Translations under genes and position numbers: made by a program
Assembly: GCF_021462225.1 (NCBI RefSeq)
Contig: NC_061800.1
Span: 5,032,501 to 5,096,500 of the forward strand
Length of the DNA stretch: 64,000 nt
Reading direction: 5' to 3'
From: Girardinichthys multiradiatus
Taxonomy: Eukaryota; Chordata; Actinopteri; Cyprinodontiformes; Goodeidae
Shown: one piece after another, positions 13,501 to 24,231 of the stretch
Position numbering within the stretch: position 1 is the stretch's first letter
Layout of the letters: each line of letters begins with the position of its first letter
The notes under the pieces: model-generated
The model's database searches: none
Seen by the model: only the letters and a program-made list of their open reading frames with translations
What the model was told of the DNA's origin: nothing

Positions 13501-16500
13501 GAGCATGAACTGGGAAAGTGGTTTCCTGGAGAGGAGAAAATAAGAGGTAAGCCTGGAACATTAAAGAATGCAGGAACTAAGTTGTAGGCCTGATTACCAG
13601 TTATGGAGCAAAACAATCTGGTGTCTGCCTCAGGGAATCACTCTCCCATGCATACACATACACACACAACCATGGACACCAAATATAGAAGGTGCGAATG
13701 ATCCAAGATGAGGGTACAGGGAACCCAAGAGCGATCCTCAGGACCATATCCTTCCTGCTCCACAAAATGTTGATATCTGCAGCCACAGCACTGGGCAACA
13801 ATGCAATGAATAGTGAAGTCATTTTAATGATTTTAATGTAAGTCTTTAGCTGATAACCAAATGTTTTGACCAGAAAAGTAGGTTGGAGCAGGATTGCGTT
13901 TCTGTTCAGCGGTCTTGTTTTGGGCTGATGTTCTCTGCAAAGCTGAACTATTCTGGTTCCAGGTACTTTGGCAGCAATAGAAATGGGTTCTGACAAATGG
14001 AATAGTGGAATCAGGAAAGGGTGTTGGAAGAGGAGAAGGCTGATAGGTTTTAAATGGAGATAAAATGGAGGCTATCGAGATATAGGAGTTATGAACATAC
14101 CCAGGTGAGATGTTGACTCCAGTTAACCAGTTTGGACTAGTACACACACCGGTTGAAGTTTTCCAACTTCTGGTTCATGCACTCACTTTGACCATTGGTT
14201 TGAGGATGGGACCCTGAGGTGAGTTGGGATTTGATGAGAAAATCTATGGCAATGTGTGACCATGGGCAGCTTGGAACGTAGAGAAGGTTGAAGGGGACCT
14301 GAAGGAGGGTGATAGGAGCTTTGATTTCTGGTGCAAATGTTACAGGCTGATATGATGTTCTGCACATCCCTATTAAGGGATGGCCACCAGAAATGACGGC
14401 AGAATAGGCCAGCAGATTGGCTAATTCCAGGGTGGCCAGAGAAATGAGAAGTGAGCCCAATGAATTACTTGAGAATGAATGGAAGATGAGACATAGAGGT
14501 GACCGGGGGGACCCTTTCAGGGATATGGCTCATTCTGGAGCCCACATTGGACAAGGTCTCCAGATTACAGGAGAGAGCCCCAATGGTGCAGGATTGGGGG
14601 AGATTGGGTTCTTGTTCATCAAGGGTTTCATCTGAGTAGAACAGCTGCGAGAGAGAGAGAGCCTTAGGTCTCCTGGATCCAGGACGGTGAGTAATGGTAA
14701 AATTAAAATGAGAGAAAAACAGACCAATCTGATTGTTGTGAGTTCAGGCGTTGAGCAGATTGCAGGTAGGAGATGTTGCTGTGATTGGTCCACAGAATAA
14801 CAGGTTGCTTGGTGCCTTCAAGCAAATGTCGCCACTCTCTGAAGGTCAGTTTAATAGCTAATAACTCCCAGTTCCTGATGTGAAAACGACAGCCTGAGGT
14901 CCCCCCAGATCACTAAAATGTTTTATTTCAAGCAGTATTTTATCTTGAATTTCAACCCGGACCAATATTTTCTATTTATTAGTTTAAATTTTACTTCATG
15001 TTTTCACTATGATACATTTCTGATAAACCTAAACCTAAACATAACCTTTAGAAGTCACCTAATTAATAAATTGAGTTCCGATGTGTGTAATGTCATGCTA
15101 CTATAAATGCAGCTGTTCTGTAAAGGTTCTGTAGAGGTTTGTTAAAGAATACCACTGAACAAACAACACCATGAAGACCAAGGAACACAGCGGACAGGTC
15201 AGAGGGAAAGTTGTGGAGATGTTTATAGCTGGGTCAGGTTATACAACAATATCTCAAGCTTTGAACATCCCAGAGAACATGGACAGAGGGTGGACCAACT
15301 GGAAACCTAGCAAGACATGGATGTCCATCTAAACTGATAGACTGGGCAAGGCGAGGATTAATCTAAGAACCAGCAGGGAAGCTCTTGGTAACTCTGGAGG
15401 AGCTGCAGAGATCTGCAGCTTGGATGGGAGTCTGTTGGCAAGACAACTATTAGTCGTGCACTCAGCAAACCTATGGAAGAGTAGCAATAACAAAGTCATT
15501 GTTGGAAGAAAGTCTGAAGAAGTCATGCTTCCGGTTTGCCACAAGGAACAAGGGTAACACATGGAAGAAGGTGCTCTGGTCAGATGAGACCAAAACAGAA
15601 CTTTTTGGCCTACAGCAACACATTATGTCTGGAGGAAAATGAACACTAAACAACACCTTGAACATACTTTCTCCAGTGTGAAACATGGCGATGGCAGCAT
15701 AATGCTGTGGGGATAGTTTTCTTCTGCAGGGACAGGCAAGCTGGTCAAGGTTAATGGAAAGATGAATGGAGCTAAATACAGAGCAATCCTGTCAGTGAAC
15801 CATGGTTAGACTGCAGAAGACCTGGCAGTAGGGTGCAAGTTTTCCTTCCAGCACTGGACAACAGACTGGATACCAGACTGGAACACAGGACCACAGACTG
15901 GAGTGGAGATGTAACTGTGAAGCCATCTACAAGAAGGGACAGAGCCGACTGTACTTCTTGAGGATGCTTAGGACCTTCAGTGTTTGCAGCAAGATGCTGC
16001 AGATCTTCTATAAGTCTGTTGTGGAGTGTGTGATCTCTTCTGCCATCATCTGCTGGGGAAGCAGCATCAGAGCCAGGGTCTTAAAAAGCTTAACAAGCTG
16101 ATAAAGAAGGCTGGCTCTGTTCTGGGGACTCCTCTGGAACCTCTGGAGATCATTGTGCAAAGAAGGATTCTTCATAGAATGAAAAACATTATGGAGAACC
16201 CTGATCATCTACTTCATTAGACTGTCCTACAACAACAGTGTCTTCAGTCAGAGGCTTCTTCAGATGTGCTGTAAGACAGACCAGCTACAGGAGATCCTTC
16301 CTGCCCACAGCCATCAGCATCTACAACGGCTCTTTGAAGAAACCAACATAATGAGCTACAACAACATTTAATTTCCCTTTGGATTAGTAAAGTATTTTTG
16401 AATTGGATTGAATTGAATTGAATTGACAGCAGCTCTAAAACATGAGTCATTTTCAGAAGTTTTTTCCCAAGTCTTTGATGAACAAATCCAACTTAAGTCT

Positions 16501-19500
16501 GATTGAAATAAACATTTCATCTGCTAGTCTCCCAATAACAGTTTTTATTAGTGAAACATGTGCATGCAGTTCATTACCTGTCAGAGCTGTGGTGTGAAGT
16601 TCACATGCCGACCTACTTTCATCCCCGATTACCTAAGAGAAAAATTTGTGTAGTGAACCATAGGTCCTAGAACACGTCAAGTTTCAAGCCTTTTGAGCTG
16701 GAGCCTGTGTCCTCCAACATTTTCATTTGTATGTGCTTCAAAGCACCTAAATTAAAATTTTAGGATCTTAGCAACACTCCACAAAACTTAATGACATGTT
16801 GAGGAGGTCATCAAGCCATTTAATTCAGGTGTCTTTTAGATCGGGGACGGATGTCAAAGAAGCAGAACATCGACTGTTGAGAGCTGGAGTTTGACTCCCC
16901 TGCTTTAGGCTGCTGTCACACTGTTTCCCTTCTTGCCATATATTGTTTCATGTTACAGACATGTACAACATGGGCTAAAATGAGGAAATTAAGAATCTTA
17001 ATTCTCCATTGAAGGGTCGGTCAATCTACTGGGCATTCCACTTCAATGCTGAGTGCCCCCAAGTGGTCAGATATTATCAGCTGAATTAATCAGACTGTAA
17101 GTGATATTATTTGGTCATGCTGTGATATTTGAGCAGCATCTGAGTAAATGCTGTCGCAGTGGTGCATATCTATGGTATACTTGGTGTGTGAGATGATAGA
17201 CTTCATGGTAGACTGGATTATCTGGTGATCTATGCTAGTGTCAACTGCTGCTAAAGGTGCTGCCAGAGCCTTTTCCTATTGCATTATGTCTTACTAGGCT
17301 GTTAAAAATGAAATACGTGAGTGTGACTGGGGTATTAGAGAACTAACCTAAGTTCAGTCAGACGATAAAAGACATACCCTAAAAAAGCTTTAAACGCAGT
17401 GAAAGGTGCTGCTGCTTAATTCAAATGCACACCACACTTTTCAGATAATACATATATAAAAAATATATATTTTATCCTTTAACAGAGGATTAATTTTTTC
17501 CTTCTAAATGTAAGTTTTCAGTTTTTATTTATTTTTCCTTCAGGTTCTGTGGTGAATATTTACCAGATGACATCATCAGTACAGGTGAGCTGCCATGTTT
17601 TTATACATGACGAGACAGATTTGGTTTCTGGTTAATCCAAAGTATTTGTGGAACTGCTGGTTGATATCAGTTAACTTTTCTCCTTAACCAGTACACTTAT
17701 GGCTTAGTTCTTCTCAGTCTAATGACCTTATTTAAAGGTTTGCAGACGTTAACGTTTTCCTTTCATGGTGCAATTTATTATTTATTTGCCGTTTCATCAT
17801 CAACAAATTTTCTCATATTCTATTGCATAGAGATGTGGTGATTTATTTATTTTTATTTATTAATTTAAAGGTTTATTCCAAGCCAGTAAGAAAATGCATA
17901 TATTACAAAAATAAAATAAGTATAGTGTACTACAGAATACAAAACTAATAACAACAATAATAATACGAAGAATGACTTGGAAAGGAGTAGGATGAAGAAA
18001 AACTTATTTAGTCCTACCTCCTGTTCACATTCCTTAAGAAATTACATGATTGTTGCCATTTACAGCTTAATAACTAAATCTTCACTGTCATATCAGCATA
18101 GCATATTACATCAGTAACATTATACATAAAGAAAATAATCAACATATTTAATATATAGTTATTATAACCACAATATACAAATATACATTACAGGTCCAGT
18201 CGGACCCACTTGCCAAAAACCATATATTATGACCAAACTGTTTCTTTATATCTTGATTTAAATTGATGAATATTTGGACATTGCTTGAGCTGCGATCCCA
18301 ATCGGTTACAAAGTTTAACTCCACACACAGAAACACACAAACCTTTCCTAGTAGTTCTCACCGCTTGGACCTCAAATAATAACCCCTTTCTCTCTGTGTA
18401 AAGAGCTTTTGGATGTTAGTGGGTCATATATTTTTATTGGCTTTATATAGAAGTTGTGCAGTATAAAAATCTACTTAATGAAAACGTTTTTGCAATTCAG
18501 ACTGCCAGAATAAAGTATTAGTGTGATCACAAAATCCTACTTTATTTATAACTCTTACAGCACGTTTTTGGAGTATAAAGAGGGGATGAAGTAAGCTTCT
18601 ATAGTTATTGCCCCAGATTCCTATACAGTAGGTTAAGTAGGGCAAAACTAATGTGCAATACAATAATCGCAGTGCATTATATTCCAAGAACTATTTAACT
18701 TTATTAATAATTGAGACACTTTTAGAAATGTTACTTTGTATGTTTCTGATGTGTGGTTTCCAGCTCAATTTGCTGTCAGTAGTTATTCCGAAAATTTTTA
18801 TTTCTGACATTGTATTAATATCAACACCCCACCTCTCGCCCATAGGCTGCTGGAGATAGGCACCAGCTCCCCCGTGACACACTATGGAATAAGCGGTAGA
18901 AAATGACTGACTGACCATCTATATTTATTACTGAGTTAAAATGTCTCTTGTAATTTCCAAAGAACATTACTTTAGTTTTATTTAAATTTAGAGATAATTT
19001 ATTGATATCCTCCCATGAGTTTAGTTTAAGTAGTTCATTATTTATATTGTATACTAAATCACCAAAATAAAAATACCTACCAGCAAAGGAACAACCATAG
19101 TTATTTTAGTGTCTGGTTGTGGGTTAATATCTTTTGTAACAAGAGTCAACTGCCCCAAACTGGGATCAAAACCAGACTTTTATTAGTAAAATGTAAAATG
19201 AAATAAAATTAAAATATATTATATATAAAAAATATTTAATTGCAAGGAGAAACAAAAGTACTTACACATGCTTAAAATGTCCCAAAATAGAAGACTAAAA
19301 GAAGAAACCCTGCCAAAATCCATATTTATTTTTATTATAAATAAAATAACAATAATCAAATTGTATTTTTTATTATTTGATTTAGATGTTGGATGAATAT
19401 TAGAAATTAATCAACACAAAAATGCTTCTTACATGTTGGTTGCTATGTTTGTTTAAAGGTGTTACAACATCAAAGATTTCCCAAAATATAAAGGCAACAC

Positions 19501-20025
19501 AATATGAATTCCGTAATACCTTTTATAAAAATACTTGAGACTTCATGCAACTTGCAGGCTTTTTTTTTTTGTGCTCTAGGGCTCCCTCTACAGTTGTAGA
19601 AACACAAAACAAGCAAGCCAAAATATCTATTGTGCTTTGATATTAAAATCATTGACACAGGATTTATTTCCATAATAAAGAGGCAGGCAGAGAGATGTCT
19701 ACAGTCAAGATGGTCGATACTGTATTGCAGGAGAAGATAGCCTGTTGATAACGGGCAAACATTCCAAGACACTCAAAGCAAATCAGAAACACATAGTTGT
19801 ATTTTATTCTTGAATCTACTGACTCGCTGTAGACTGTACTGGTTCAGAAATCCAAATGTTAATCAGTTTGATCTCTGTTGTGTTTTAGGAAATGTGATGA
19901 CCCTAAAGTTCCTCTCTGATGCTTCAGTAACCGCTGGTGGATTCCAGTTACAATATGTTGCTTTTGATCCATTGCTCGATCATCAGAATCATACCTACGA
20001 CTTTATTACTGCTGCTCTTCACTGA
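4507..20025 (+). CDS. TNFAIP6: TNFAIP6 / TSG-6: secreted Link + CUB domain hyaluronan-binding protein
   Basis: Six coding exons, all with GT-AG junctions: 4507-4606, 5225-5362, 6097-6258, 10521-10749, 17544-17584, 19889-20025. They total 807 bases (268 residues; human about 277). Residues 1-19 are a signal peptide ending AQA before WGF. Exons 2-3 encode a Link module with cysteines 60, 84, 105 and 129, motifs CAAGW and [11 protein letters not shown], and a sequon N120-K-S matching the glycosylated site of mammals. Exons 4-6 encode a CUB domain with cysteines 137, 163, 190 and 212 and acidic ADYLEVYD and SDAS positions used for calcium. The family protein is induced by TNF and IL-1, binds hyaluronan and transfers inter-alpha-inhibitor heavy chains to it in the matrix. 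The threonine/serine-rich tail seen in mammals is replaced by a short unrelated tail. Exon 5 is only 41 bases. Introns 3 and 4 are swollen by transposons. RIF1 follows downstream, as in human. Confidence 0.95.
6590..7199 (+). mobile_element. Tc1-like transposon relic, 3' half
   Basis: Intronic. A left end resembling a Tc1 terminal repeat (GTATTTGTACCCC) is joined to the 3' part of a Tc1-like transposase region (AATGGCCCGGTCAAAGTCC, then TCTGACTGAGCTTGAGC) and a 3' terminal repeat ending TACTTTTGCAAAACACTG. The middle is deleted and all frames are broken. Pieces of the same family appear at about 15100-15840, 17390-17480 and 60780-61895. Confidence 0.6.
7200..8363. other. TNFAIP6 intron 3, no gene recognised
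   Basis: Only weak ORFs are present. Near 8010-8040 the sequence CACTACCGGGTCAAAGGTTT resembles the terminus of another Tc1-type repeat, but no partner end was found. Confidence 0.4.
8364..10268 (-). mobile_element. Tc1-like element, broken, with nested solo LTR
   Basis: Terminal inverted repeats of about 200 bp face each other: the left begins near GACCCCAATTCCACTGAAG and the right ends near CCAACTTCAGTGG. They share internal blocks such as the TTTAATGTTCAAACTGATAAAC segment and its reverse complement. The minus strand between 9964 and about 9170 encodes transposase remnants, including [16 protein letters not shown] 513-bp solo LTR (8573-9085) sits inside the left repeat, so the LTR is younger. 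Frames are broken by stops and indels, so the transposase is inactive. A relative lies at 63083-63850. Confidence 0.75.
8573..9085 (-). mobile_element. Solo LTR nested in Tc1 element
   Basis: 513 bp, beginning TGTCAGAG and ending TCCTGACA. The flanks CGGAC and GGGAC form a 5-bp target duplication with one mismatch; the uninterrupted Tc1 consensus inferred from the copy at 63083 reads GGGAC here. TG...CA ends plus a 5-bp duplication mark an LTR rather than a MITE. Confidence 0.75.
10750..11685. other. TNFAIP6 intron 4, first part
   Basis: No gene. The segment at about 11030-11470 contains phrases that I associate with dispersed fish repeats (TCTGAGATCATTGCTGATGTC), but I cannot assign a family. 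Confidence 0.35.
11686..12681 (-). mobile_element. Solo LTR (996 bp) with perfect target duplication
   Basis: Begins TGTCACAGTGGG and ends CTCCATGACA, flanked on both sides by TTAAC, a perfect 5-bp target duplication. The minus strand shows TATA-like (TATATTAG) and AATAAA signals in LTR order. No internal retrotransposon sequence is attached, so it is a solo LTR left by recombination. Its family matches the truncated piece at 30607-30952. It is one of the youngest insertions in the TNFAIP6 introns. Confidence 0.85.
12682..13590. other. TNFAIP6 intron 4, unassigned
   Basis: No gene recognised. The minus-strand ORF 13187-13561 (124 residues) has no clear domain; it lies just downstream, in the same orientation, of the gypsy pol relic and may be its decayed 3' end. 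Confidence 0.35.
13600..14890 (-). pseudogene. Ty3/gypsy retrotransposon pol relic (RNase H to integrase)
   Basis: Read on the minus strand from 14890 down, shifted frames show the end of an RNase H/linker region (14793-14530), an integrase zinc-finger and core region with [10 protein letters not shown] and [14 protein letters not shown] (14460-14137), and the integrase C-terminal region with [19 protein letters not shown] (14147-13833). These are signatures of fish Ty3/gypsy elements related to JULE/Barthez. At least three frameshifts and a deletion in the integrase core between IDF and SHPQ leave it dead. No flanking LTR pair was identified. Confidence 0.75.
14918..15100. other. AT-rich spacer or Tc1 terminal remnant
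   Basis: AT-rich DNA between the gypsy relic and the Tc1 relic; probably the eroded 5' end of the latter. Confidence 0.3.
15100..15840 (+). pseudogene. Tc1-like transposase relic
   Basis: The plus strand holds the 5' and central part of a Tc1 transposase: AAAGTTGTGGAGATG, the loop TGGTCAGATGAGACCAAAAC that encodes [11 protein letters not shown] around the first catalytic Asp, and a degraded KHGGG-like region (AACATGGCGATGGCAGCATA). Stops and indels are frequent. The 3' part is missing; LINE sequence follows. Confidence 0.75.
15900..16435 (+). mobile_element. Non-LTR (LINE) retrotransposon 3' end
   Basis: The plus strand reads as the C-terminal end of a LINE ORF2 in shifting frames: [37 protein letters not shown] and [18 protein letters not shown]. 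It is followed by a short 3' tail ending in ATTGAATTGAATTGAATTG. 5' truncation and a pentanucleotide tail are normal for LINE insertions. The clade was not resolved. Confidence 0.75.
16401..16426 (+). repeat. (TTGAA)n LINE tail
   Basis: About five tandem GAATT units at the 3' end of the LINE fragment. Confidence 0.7.
16440..17543. other. TNFAIP6 intron 4, last part
   Basis: No gene. At 17390-17480 a short piece (GCACACCACACTTTTCAGAT) matches the 3' end of the Tc1 family seen at 6590-7199 and 61670-61895. The rest is unassigned. Confidence 0.4.
17850..19085 (-). mobile_element. L2-like LINE 3' end, interrupted
   Basis: The minus strand carries the end of a LINE reverse transcriptase: around 19000 a block like [15 protein letters not shown], then [19 protein letters not shown] (about 18800-18740), then [18 protein letters not shown] and [12 protein letters not shown] (about 18660-18550), followed by an AT-rich 3'UTR. 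A short unrelated tail (about 18835-18920, GCTGGAGATAGGCACCAGCT) has inserted into it. Frames are broken. Confidence 0.75.
19090..19888. other. TNFAIP6 intron 5, AT-rich
   Basis: AT-rich DNA with no recognised gene or element up to the acceptor TTTTAG of TNFAIP6 exon 6. Confidence 0.4.
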
Positions 20026-20103
20026 TGTCACTCTGTTGCTGTATTTATGATGTTGGTTACCTCATCTTATGTCATGAAGACTTTAATTATAATAATTCTG
20101 TGA

Positions 20104-20109
20104 AATAAA
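20104..20109 (+). promoter_or_regulatory. TNFAIP6: TNFAIP6 polyadenylation signal
   Basis: AATAAA about 80 bases after the TGA stop; the implied 3'UTR is short (about 100 nt), whereas mammalian TNFAIP6 has a longer AU-rich 3'UTR. Confidence 0.7.
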
Positions 20110-21911
20110 CTTTCTGTGTATTATATTATTGTCCTTAAGTGACAGAATAGTAACAAAAGGTTGAATCTAAAAGAAGTCCAAAATACCTCCCTAACTAAAA
20201 ATGACAAGTATATTAAAAAGCTAAAGAGATCAGAGCAGAGATTACATCAAATCTATGATTTTATTTTCTAAAATGTGACTGTCGAACAAAATACTGAAGC
20301 ATTGTATGAATAAACACCAGAAAGATATAAAGCCGAAAAAAGCTGAACAAAATAAAGTAAGAACATTTAAAAAAAAATAATTATGTATCTACTACAAAGA
20401 TATTGCGGGATGTGAGGGACCGAGACGGAAAGCAGGAGGAGTCACAGGAATTATTAGAAAAATAGGGTTTTTTATTTTAAACCAAATAGTTGTTGCAAAA
20501 ATGACAACTGAGCTCATAAAAGAGGTTAAATAAGCAAAAGTAAATGCAAGCACAAAATGTGAGCAAACCAACTGACTGCACAAACAAACATAACTGACCT
20601 GTTAAGACATGACACACAAGGGTACATATGTTTGTTGATCAGACCATTACAACACAATAGGGGTAACTAAATAATACAATCACCAACTACAAGAAACAGG
20701 ACAGTACAGTAATGTTTGTTGCTAACTAACATGAACACTAAAAAAAGAAATGAAAACCACTAAACTTCAAATACAAATCTTTAGTTTAATACAAAAGAGT
20801 TACTTTAACTAAAGTAAATACAAATTCCCCCTCTCCAGCAGGAGTTGGTGGTGCAGTCCAATTTTCCAACAGGTATTTAGGTGCTCTGAGCCCTGGCCAT
20901 CACCTTTCAGTCTGGCCAAACTCCCAGGGATCATGGAAGGTAAAACCCAGTAAGAGAAACAACAATTAGTAGTAATTACAAATCGAAGATCAAAATGAGT
21001 TGAAATACATGTGAACCACATGTGCGCTTAAAAGTAGAACCCATGCATTTACACACCTCAATAAAACTTTGTTGCAAACTAAAGTTTATAATTGTGTTTG
21101 GATGAATGAACAATAAGGGTGCATGAGAGTTACTCAACTTTACTGGAGTGTGGCCATGGCTTTGGCCATCACACAGGATTTGCTTCTTCCATGTTGTTGG
21201 ATCTCAACAGAACTCTGGGGGAGACATGAGTGTAGTCTCTGATATAACCTGCTTTATCCAAGCCAAGAATCTCCTGTCAGAATCATTGGAAGTTAACAAT
21301 GAACCACCTACTCATGTAGCCTTTAAAAAGACAGCTTGGATTTATTTTAAATAGTATTCTATTGAGAAGTTATGATTACTTAGCGTGGAACAGATCACCT
21401 CTTCATTGAGCTCTGGTTGGACATGTCATGGTATGACATCCTTGGACTTGGTTTGTGTTTTTGTGTTAACTGTTGTCAAAATAAGGTGAAATCTTTCAAT
21501 GTAATCCATGCAACATTTAGTAACTGCTCACAGTTAACTCCATAAAAGTTACAATAAATATCCTTATGTGTAATCCATGCAATAATTATTAAAACACACA
21601 GTAGAAGCAGTGAGGAGTGAAACAAGCATGTTCTCATATTCTGGAGCTGAGAGACTGAAGAGGCCTATGTGGAGCCACATATTATCTGCCACATGTTATC
21701 TGTCTTATCTTTTGCAAAAATATAAACAAGTATATCCAAAGAAATTATGTATGATGATTTTACACTCTTTCACATGTATTGAATAAAATTAGTAGTCTTT
21801 GATTAACAAGTTAAAAGATGTATGATTGAAATGTGGTTAAGAACTGAGAATTAGGGGAAAAGCATTAAGGTTTGACATTCTCAATCAGCTATATATGAAA
21901 GAAATATAACA
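20110..21911. other. TNFAIP6 3' flank, intergenic
   Basis: No gene. The segment at about 20405-20620 (GATGTGAGGGACCGAGACGG) vaguely resembles the minus-oriented LTR family but lacks clear ends. The sequence just left of 21912 may be part of the U3 of the retroelement that follows, since the solo LTR at 21912 is inserted in it. Confidence 0.35.
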
Positions 21912-22475
21912 TGTCACGGTTCTGTCACGGTTTACTTGGAATTGGACCCCAGAATGCAGACGAGCAGGCAGCATGATGGTAAGTGAAAAACAAAAGGTTT
22001 AATAATAAAAACTCACACTCAGCAGGAGGCAGGAACAAAACAAACGGTCAGGCAAGACAGGCATGGCATGATAAAAAAAAACCAAGACTTGGTTAGAGAA
22101 CTAGACATGAGAGCTAGACATGAGCATGAGAGTGAAAGATGTTTCCACGAAGACTAACAGAACAGGTGTGAATATATGGCGTGAAAACCAGGTGGAGTAA
22201 GGAGACAGATTAACTTGAAGCAGATGAACTGAATAAACTTAATTAACAGAACAAAACGTGACTGGAGAAAAACAGAGACTCTTGAACACAAACTAGAAAA
22301 ACATGAAACAAAAGCATAACCAGATCCGAAAACCCAAACTTGACAAAACATGAACAAGACGACAAAACAAAAGCATGACCAGGAAAATAAACAGAAACAT
22401 GATTCAAAACTTGAACAGTGAAAAACATAAGGAAAAACCCCAAAACCAAAAACCAAACAACCCTACATCATGACA
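21912..22475 (-). mobile_element. Solo LTR (564 bp) with perfect target duplication
   Basis: Begins TGTCACGG, ends CATCATGACA, and is flanked on both sides by TAACA. It contains GGACCCCAGAATGCAGACGA and, on the minus strand, TATATTCACACCTG and a TTATTAAAC polyadenylation-like signal. It is the clean reference copy for the family at 2185-2690. There is no internal sequence, so it is a solo LTR. Confidence 0.85.
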
Positions 22476-23596
22476 TAACATTAATCAATTGTAAAGCATG
22501 AATAAAAAGAATGAAGTGATGGTTTTGCAACTGTGTTTTAAAGTGAATGCTGAAAGCTGAAGAATGAAATGTGTAATACTGTGTAAAGTTTAAAACTGAG
22601 CAGATTAAGGAAAAATTGGAGGATGACAAGGAGTGACGAGAGCCAGCTGCATGCCGACAGCGACAGGAGGATGCGACTATAGACCAGCATGGCCATTATT
22701 AGCATCTCCAAGGCTGAGAAGCAGAATCAGTAGGTCACAATGACCATGACTAAAGTATTGAGCAATAATCAAGAAGCTGAGCTGAATAGGTTGTGCAATA
22801 ACTAAGCGCTATAAAAACAATGCTGAGAGCAGAAATAGGGTTGTTTCCTCGCAGAAGACCAGCAAACAAGTTCAGACGGAGAAAATAAGCTTGGATGGAA
22901 AAGGAACAGAGACACAGCCCCACTGATCGACTGCATTAACAAAGAAGATCAACCCGTGAGCCCAGAAAGGACTGTGCCTCAAAATTAAGAATCTGATTTC
23001 ATCTAAAGCCTTTTTATCCAGACAACAGAAGTGAACTTGATCGGTGAACAGTTTCAGGCTTCTGGAAGTCCTGAATCAACTTCATTTATGTCCCCGGGTT
23101 TCCTTCAACTCTTCAGCCTCTGGAAACTACTGTCTTCAGAGACAAATAACAAAGATCCTGCTTAACCATCAAAGCCTGGAACATCAGTGCCTGCCACTTA
23201 AAGGAAGAAGACTGAAGATTAAGTCGTATTCCCTTCAAGAAACCACTCGTTGTTACCAGAAGAATTCTTCTCCATCAGGTGCGTGGATGAGCCTCCGTCT
23301 TCAAAGCCTCTCCAAACTCACTAGTTTCAGCATCAGGGAAAGACAGGTTGAGTTGATTGATTCATTTCTATTATTGAAATTATTTTGTGTTGCCGAATTT
23401 AAGCTTTTACTGACCCCTGCAAGAGCGTTACTAATTAAAGAAAGCATTTAAAATTCTAGTTAAATCATGGACATTCAATTATTTGAGTTACCGTATTGTT
23501 GGTTTTTCATTGGTGGTAAAAAGTCTTGTTGCCTGGTTCTAAGACATTTTAGGAGGTTTTTATAGGTTGCCTTAGTCAAGTTTGTTAAAACAGCGC
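22476..23596 (+). mobile_element. Putative 5' LTR (partial) of the macro-domain retroelement
   Basis: A strong TATAAAAA at 22810-22817, an ATTAAA signal near 23434 and a candidate primer-binding site immediately after 23596 suggest U3-R-U5 order with an unusually long R. There is no matching 3' LTR in the window, so this rests on signals and position only. The ORF 23044-23451 inside it has no recognisable protein features. Confidence 0.35.
22810..22817 (+). promoter_or_regulatory. TATA box in putative LTR
   Basis: TATAAAAA within GCGCTATAAAAACAATGC, upstream of the retroelement leader. Confidence 0.45.
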
Positions 23597-23598
23597 CC

Positions 23599-23616
23599 TT
23601 GGGGCTCGTGCTGAGC
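23599..23616 (+). other. Candidate primer-binding site (tRNA-Pro-like)
   Basis: TTGGGGCTCGTGC resembles the tRNA-Pro primer-binding site of many gammaretroviruses over its first 11 bases (one mismatch), then diverges. It lies a few bases after an AAAACA that could be an LTR end. Confidence 0.35.
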
Positions 23617-23870
23617 TACTAAAATTAACCTAGCCCATATACCAAGAGCCAGTTGTAAATTAGGGAATGAGCAGCTGTGAACAAAAGTGACTGTCGAAGG
23701 TGTGGATGACTGCGAGAGGCTACTCGGTCGCCCGGACCTCCAGTAGAAGAAGGGCGAGACTTTTGGATGAAGGCTGTCAGAGGCCAGGCGAGTCAATTCC
23801 CGACACCAGCTTAAACAGAACTTTCAGTAAACCTACTTAGTAAGATCTTTCAGGTTTAGGGAAGTCCGGA

Positions 23871-23952
23871 CCGTTGGATGGAGAGCTGGATTGAGCAATC
23901 CCTTTAGACATGGGGAAGTAGGAGGGAGGGGTTAGCTCATCGGACAACGAAA
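23871..23952 (+). repeat. 82-bp direct repeat, leader copy
   Basis: Identical over 82 of 82 bases to 30525-30606, directly downstream of pol. It contains a purine run AAGTAGGAGGGAGGGG that would suit a polypurine tract. Such a tract is expected before a 3' LTR but not in a 5' leader. Confidence 0.85.
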
Positions 23953-24231
23953 GGTGATAAAGGGGCCCCAGAAGAAGGATGCTCAGCAGAGAGACGTGTC
24001 TGCCTGAGCACCCTGGACCGACAGCCTGAAAGGGAGTAAGGTTGTCTGTGACTGATAAGGCACAACCCTTGCAGTAACTGCATAAGAGTGCAGGTGAGGA
24101 TAGGGCTTTATTGAGGGTAGAATGACCAAACCCAAACAGTAAAGCTAGTAGCCAAATAGTCTTAATCCATCCCTACTCGAAGGATCCTCGAGAGGCTTTG
24201 GAGACGGACAACTCGAGACGACAACGACATA

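Noticed and set aside
23044..23451. 135-codon ORF upstream of the retroelement gag region
   Set aside because: No domain, atypical composition, and it lies in what looks like the R-U5 part of an LTR.
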